DNA of 64,000 nucleotides from Oscillospiraceae bacterium (GTDB lineage Bacteria > Bacillota > Clostridia > Oscillospirales > Acutalibacteraceae), in contig JALCPP010000003.1 of the NCBI GenBank assembly GCA_022650485.1, positions 62,001 to 126,000 of the forward strand. The letters run 5' to 3'. Both the position numbers and the translations under genes were made by a program. Shown piece after piece: positions 61,901 to 64,000 of this stretch (position 1 is its first letter; each line of letters opens with the position of its first letter). The notes below the pieces were generated by a model. It was not told the DNA's origin. It did no database searches and worked only from the letters and a program-made list of their open reading frames with translations.

Positions 61901-62083
61901 GCGGGTGGAACCGCTGACTTCCCCGAACAGAGCATAAGAAATCGCGTCGAAAATGGTGGTCTTTCCCGCGCCGGTATCCCCGCAGATCAGGAAAAGGCCG
62001 CCGGAGCCGAGTTCTCGAAGCGGAAGTTCCACCTGACCGGCATAGGGGCCGAATGCGCTGATGACAAGGTTCAGCGGCTTCAT
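58937..62083 (-). CDS. sbcC: DNA double-strand break repair ATPase/nuclease subunit SbcC (Rad50-like)
   Basis: A 1048-residue SMC-like ATPase that works with SbcD to open and resect DNA hairpins and ends. Walker A GDTGAGKTT (about residues 35-43) is at the start; long coiled-coils flank the zinc hook CPVC at residues 527-530; the ABC signature LSGGESFKASLSLALGLS and the Walker B FIDEGFGSLD are near the C-terminus. It overlaps the sbcD stop by four bases, so the two are co-translated. Assignment is very secure. Confidence 0.96.
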   Translation of the reverse strand: MKPLNLVISAFGPYAGQVELPLRELGSGGLFLICGDTGAGKTTIFDAISYALFGEVSGSTRTVDTLRSNFAAPQSKTFVELLFSHNGKEYKILRNPSYRRPKKRGTGEATESADAVLTLPDGSVQTGSSHVTQEIVRLLGIDHRQFKQVAMIAQGEFLALLLAESSERAEIFRRVFSTDLFRRMEDLLKKRELELKRKWEDGARSILQDAALIQPEAEKPLKEALTVCLNENDINQIPQLLQLLIDENTTDTENCKTAEAASAEARSHTEKLIAALAEARQTAQAFSALNTARSHYEQLLKHNDEMERQAAALYAAQQAESRVTPAHSALLRKQKELQNLETEITALTGKITAADQSLTELKKAAEAEHAKEAEREQLSGQIATLSSALPNYQKAAALDQLAAQLAHSFAEQDSLMTRLSENKKKLTAERLRLRAELEALATVEVDRLACQNEEQNARKICDTLTGILDSVQKIRTLITGYQATKSGYLKEETSYCKANAAYDSAEQAFLRQQAGILASGLSDEAPCPVCGSVSHPHPAKLSGSAVTGEELKRLKTARDQHHSALESVGLKLKSAETRILSDRENLRRSVNDLLCGVTGDENVQSLQQKALTARKQAEQNRSQAQKKLSTLEQQCQRKISCTSQLQETEDSLASTDQKLETVREKRNDLTASLEAKRAEAASLRTSLPYPTQKEAKTKLEHLSHRLTAMKQSLQKAEEAYRACLGERESNAAVLADNRKRLVLTRTQASELEQEYHLRLAESGFHTEKEYFDSILPAEKIKVLQQRQTDYRDDRVRTEDTIRRLEAETAGKAPADLTAMEQELTRAQQEQSAKEKAFHTISVRLENNRGVETRMKKALANRKTLEEEYACVRGLSRTANGEQSGRQKLDFEQYVQAAYFHRVLHQANRRLSAMTNGRYVLLRRESPTDLRSHSGLELDVLDHYNGKTRDVRSLSGGESFKASLSLALGLSDVVQSFAGGVKIETMFIDEGFGSLDSESRQQAIATLSELAEGNRLVGIISHVAELREQIDRQIIIQKGVNGSKIQIVK

Positions 62084-63231
62084 GTGGCATCCCTCCCTGC
62101 ATGCTCGATGACTTCTTCCATGATTTTGCGCTCCTGCGCGGACATCGGCGACGCATTGCGGTCGCGGTAAAATTCTTCAAACAGCTGCATCGGCGTTTTG
62201 CGGGAGGGGTCTCCCTCGGCGGCAGTGCCGGTATGTTCGGTGCTCATTCGCTTGTTTTCAAAATCGATCTGCATTAAATTGGGGTAAACGGCACGCAGCT
62301 TTCCGACGGCGTCCGCGATTTCCTTTTCGTCGGTCAGCACCGCGCGGATATAGTCTTCCCGGTTTGCCCCCGCCGCGGTTTCCGGGTCGGTCAGCGCCGC
62401 GATCGGTCCCTTGATTTCCCTCATGTCGCGCAGCGGTTTCAGCGGGATTCGGGTGAGTTCCAGATTTCCCTTTTCCCTGAGCTGAACCACAGTGACGCTC
62501 TTTTTCTGATGTACCTCTGAAAAGGAATATTTTAAAGGAGAGCCGGCGTAGCGCACCGATGGGCGGCCGATTCGCTGGGGGCCGTGCAGGTGGCCGAGCG
62601 CGACATAATCAAACCCGTCAAAGGCGGAAACATCCACACTGTCCAGCCCGCCGACGGAGACCGTCTCGCTTTCACAGCGTTCCGGTTCTGCTGAGCCGCT
62701 GACAACAAACTGGTGCGCGACAAGAACGTTTCGCTCATCAGGATTGAGCACGGCGGTGTTCAGCGCCGCACGGACCGTATGGTCGTAGCTGTCCGTCTGT
62801 TCATCGCCTAAAAAAGGTCTTGCTGCGGCGGGGCGCAGAAACGGCAGCAGATAAATATGGACGGGGCCGAATTCGTCGGTAAGGACGGCGTGGGGGACCA
62901 TGCCCTGAAAAGAGCCCGCAATCGTCACGTTGTTTCTGCGCATGATACGGCTGCCGAAATCCAGGCGCTCCGGCGAGTCATGATTCCCGCTGATTGCAAA
63001 AACGGGGATGGATTGCAGCGCCAGTTCCGTCAAAAAATCGTCCAGAAGCGTAACGGCCTGACCGACGGGAATACTCCGGTCATAAAGGTCGCCCGCAATC
63101 AAAACGGCGTCCGGACGCACGTCCTGTGCAATCTTCAGAATCTGATTTAGAATTGCGCGCTGGTCTTCCAGCATACTGAACTCACAGACCCGTTTGCCGA
63201 TGTGCAGGTCGGCCAGATGAAGCAGTTTCAT
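62080..63231 (-). CDS. sbcD: DNA repair exonuclease SbcD (Mre11-like)
   Basis: A 383-residue calcineurin-like phosphoesterase with all nuclease motifs: ADLHIGK near residue 8, AGDLYDR, SGNHDSPERLD, VLVAHQFV and LGHLHGPQ. It is the nuclease partner of SbcC, with which it overlaps by four bases. A VOC-family gene precedes it by four bases. The C-terminal quarter carries the capping domain and a helix that docks to SbcC coils. Confidence 0.95.
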   Translation of the reverse strand: MKLLHLADLHIGKRVCEFSMLEDQRAILNQILKIAQDVRPDAVLIAGDLYDRSIPVGQAVTLLDDFLTELALQSIPVFAISGNHDSPERLDFGSRIMRRNNVTIAGSFQGMVPHAVLTDEFGPVHIYLLPFLRPAAARPFLGDEQTDSYDHTVRAALNTAVLNPDERNVLVAHQFVVSGSAEPERCESETVSVGGLDSVDVSAFDGFDYVALGHLHGPQRIGRPSVRYAGSPLKYSFSEVHQKKSVTVVQLREKGNLELTRIPLKPLRDMREIKGPIAALTDPETAAGANREDYIRAVLTDEKEIADAVGKLRAVYPNLMQIDFENKRMSTEHTGTAAEGDPSRKTPMQLFEEFYRDRNASPMSAQERKIMEEVIEHAGRDAT

Positions 63232-63235
63232 CGGC

Positions 63236-63598
63236 TCAGTCCAGAATCTCGATCCAGTATCCGTCTGGATCGGAGATGAAGTACAGATTCATGTCGTGAT
63301 TTTCATAGCAGATGCAGTTCATTTCTTTGTGCAGGGCATAGGCCGCCTGTTTGTCCGGGACTTTTACGGCAAGATGAATTTCGTTGTCGCCGAGGTTGTA
63401 GGGCTCTTTGCGGTCACGGTACCAGGTCAGCTCAAGATTGTAATCGGTTTGACCGTCCCCCAGAAAAACAATGATAAATGCCCCATCCTCCGGTGCGATG
63501 CGCCGAACTTCTTTCAGTCCCAGTGCGCTGCTGTAAAAATCAAGGCTTTTTTCAAGGTTCAGCACGGTAAAATTAGTGTGCAGAAATCGAGAGTTCAT
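63236..63598 (-). CDS. VOC family protein (glyoxalase I-like)
   Basis: A 120-residue vicinal oxygen chelate fold protein, similar to lactoylglutathione lyase. The start MNSRFLHTNFTVLNLEKSLDFYSSALGLKEV gives one metal His (TNFTVLN region has H at residue 7), with further ligands in EIHLAVKV and at the end of YFISDPDGYWIEIL (Glu). The ATG at 63598 is preceded by AAAGGAGGAC and gives the family N-terminus. It opens a VOC-sbcD-sbcC operon. Whether it detoxifies methylglyoxal is not shown by the sequence. Confidence 0.88.
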   Translation of the reverse strand: MNSRFLHTNFTVLNLEKSLDFYSSALGLKEVRRIAPEDGAFIIVFLGDGQTDYNLELTWYRDRKEPYNLGDNEIHLAVKVPDKQAAYALHKEMNCICYENHDMNLYFISDPDGYWIEILD

Positions 63599-63636
63599 GT
63601 GTGCGGTCCTCCTTTGTTTTATCAATCGTTAAAATC

Positions 63637-63645
63637 ATTATATCA
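63637..63645 (-). promoter_or_regulatory. Extended -10 promoter of the VOC-sbcDC operon
   Basis: On the minus strand TGATATAAT is a perfect extended -10 element, identical to the one before thpR. It lies about 40 bases upstream of the VOC gene start. Confidence 0.6.
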
Positions 63646-63732
63646 TATTATTTCTGTGAAGTTGAGGTCCCGTGGGCCCTGTTTTATGCGGAATCCACCG
63701 GCTTGTTAAAAGTGCCGGGCCGTCTGCTCTTT

Positions 63733-64000
63733 TCAGGTAGCGGACGGTTTGACCCCGGCAAGATCTTTCAGAACTTCGCCCGCGAGAATCATCCCCGCGA
63801 CCGGCGGGACAAACGGCACGCTGCCCGGAATGGCCCGGCGCTCGGCACAGGTGCGGCTTGTTCCCGGCGGGCAGACGCAATGGTTTCGGCAGCTGATTTC
63901 GCAGTCGTCGATCGGCTGAATCGGCGGTTCCTTCGAATAAACGACCTTCAGGTGCTTTACCCCGCGCGCCCTCAGCTCCCGGCGCATGACGCGCGCAAGG
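63733..64000 (-). CDS. tcdA: tRNA threonylcarbamoyladenosine dehydratase TcdA (C-terminal part)
   Basis: The last 88 or so residues of a ThiF/HesA-family E1-like enzyme that converts t6A to its cyclic form (ct6A) in tRNA. The end VKHLKVVYSKE, the cysteine cluster CEISCRNHCVCPPGTSRTC and GSVPFVPPVAGMILAGEVLKDLAG are typical of TcdA/YgdL homologues in Firmicutes. The nucleotide-binding and catalytic parts lie outside the window; the frame continues past base 64000, so the gene is cut by the window edge, not broken. Confidence 0.9.
   Translation of the reverse strand, partial: LARVMRRELRARGVKHLKVVYSKEPPIQPIDDCEISCRNHCVCPPGTSRTCAERRAIPGSVPFVPPVAGMILAGEVLKDLAGVKPSAT

Noticed and set aside
1-64000. 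Mobile elements, CRISPR arrays, tRNA and rRNA genes
   Set aside because: I looked for transposase-like genes, regularly spaced repeats and tRNA-like sequences and saw none. The window reads as native chromosome.

Overview
The window comes from a motile, spore-forming, Gram-positive anaerobe-type Firmicute, most likely a member of the Clostridia. SpoIIID, a B. subtilis-like flgM-flgN-flgK-flgL-fliW-csrA-hag block, a FliY-type switch protein, CheC and CheD, and the absence of P- and L-ring genes (flgA/H/I) all point there. AT-rich intergenic DNA, many hairpin terminators and frequent GTG/TTG starts fit. The genus cannot be named from this sequence.

Layout. 1-8.4 kb is ordinary chromosome: the first codons of an unknown minus-strand gene, spoIIID, an Lrp-type regulator divergent from aspA (aspartase) and a 57-codon downstream ORF, thpR plus an SDR dehydrogenase, an XRE/S24-type repressor divergent from a methyl-accepting chemotaxis protein (MCP), and eno. 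8.6-17.0 kb is the late flagellar block: a glycosyltransferase with its own sigma-D promoter converges on flagellin, which is preceded by csrA, fliW, a small unknown gene, flgL, flgK, flgN and flgM, all on the minus strand. 17.1-42.1 kb is one plus-strand operon-like run from flgB to cheD. It encodes the basal body, export gate, hook, motor, switch, CheY, sigma-D, two rod proteins, a FapA-like protein, CheC and CheD. It converges with fliD-fliS-(fliT-like) on the minus strand (42.1-45.3 kb). 45.5-50.7 kb carries two CheW genes, a PilZ protein and an MCP, and an FlhB-tail/FliK-like pair. 50.7-56.8 kb is cheA-cheR-cheB-MCP. 56.9-64 kb returns to general functions: an MBL-fold hydrolase, an AEC transporter, sbcCD with a VOC protein, and the 3' part of tcdA.

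How it works together. The long flgB operon starts from a sigma-A-like promoter and encodes FliA (sigma-D). FlgM should hold FliA until the hook is built. Six matches to the sigma-D consensus TAAA-N15-GCCGATAT (three perfect, three degenerate, all with a 15-bp spacer) precede hag, flgM, fliD, the glycosyltransferase, the cheW-PilZ-cheW-MCP operon and the cheA operon. Flagellin translation is probably also set by CsrA/FliW: the hag leader shows a hairpin that presents GGA in its loop just upstream of the Shine-Dalgarno sequence.

Points that stand out: a ~320-nt flgB leader with two diverged copies of a hairpin-containing element in exact 115-bp register; a CheB whose receiver lacks the phospho-Asp; an S24-type repressor without its catalytic Ser or Lys beside a consensus promoter; a sigma-D-controlled glycosyltransferase next to flagellin; no fliL or flhF/flhG in the expected places; and antisense overlap where the 24.6-kb operon runs into the fliT-like gene.
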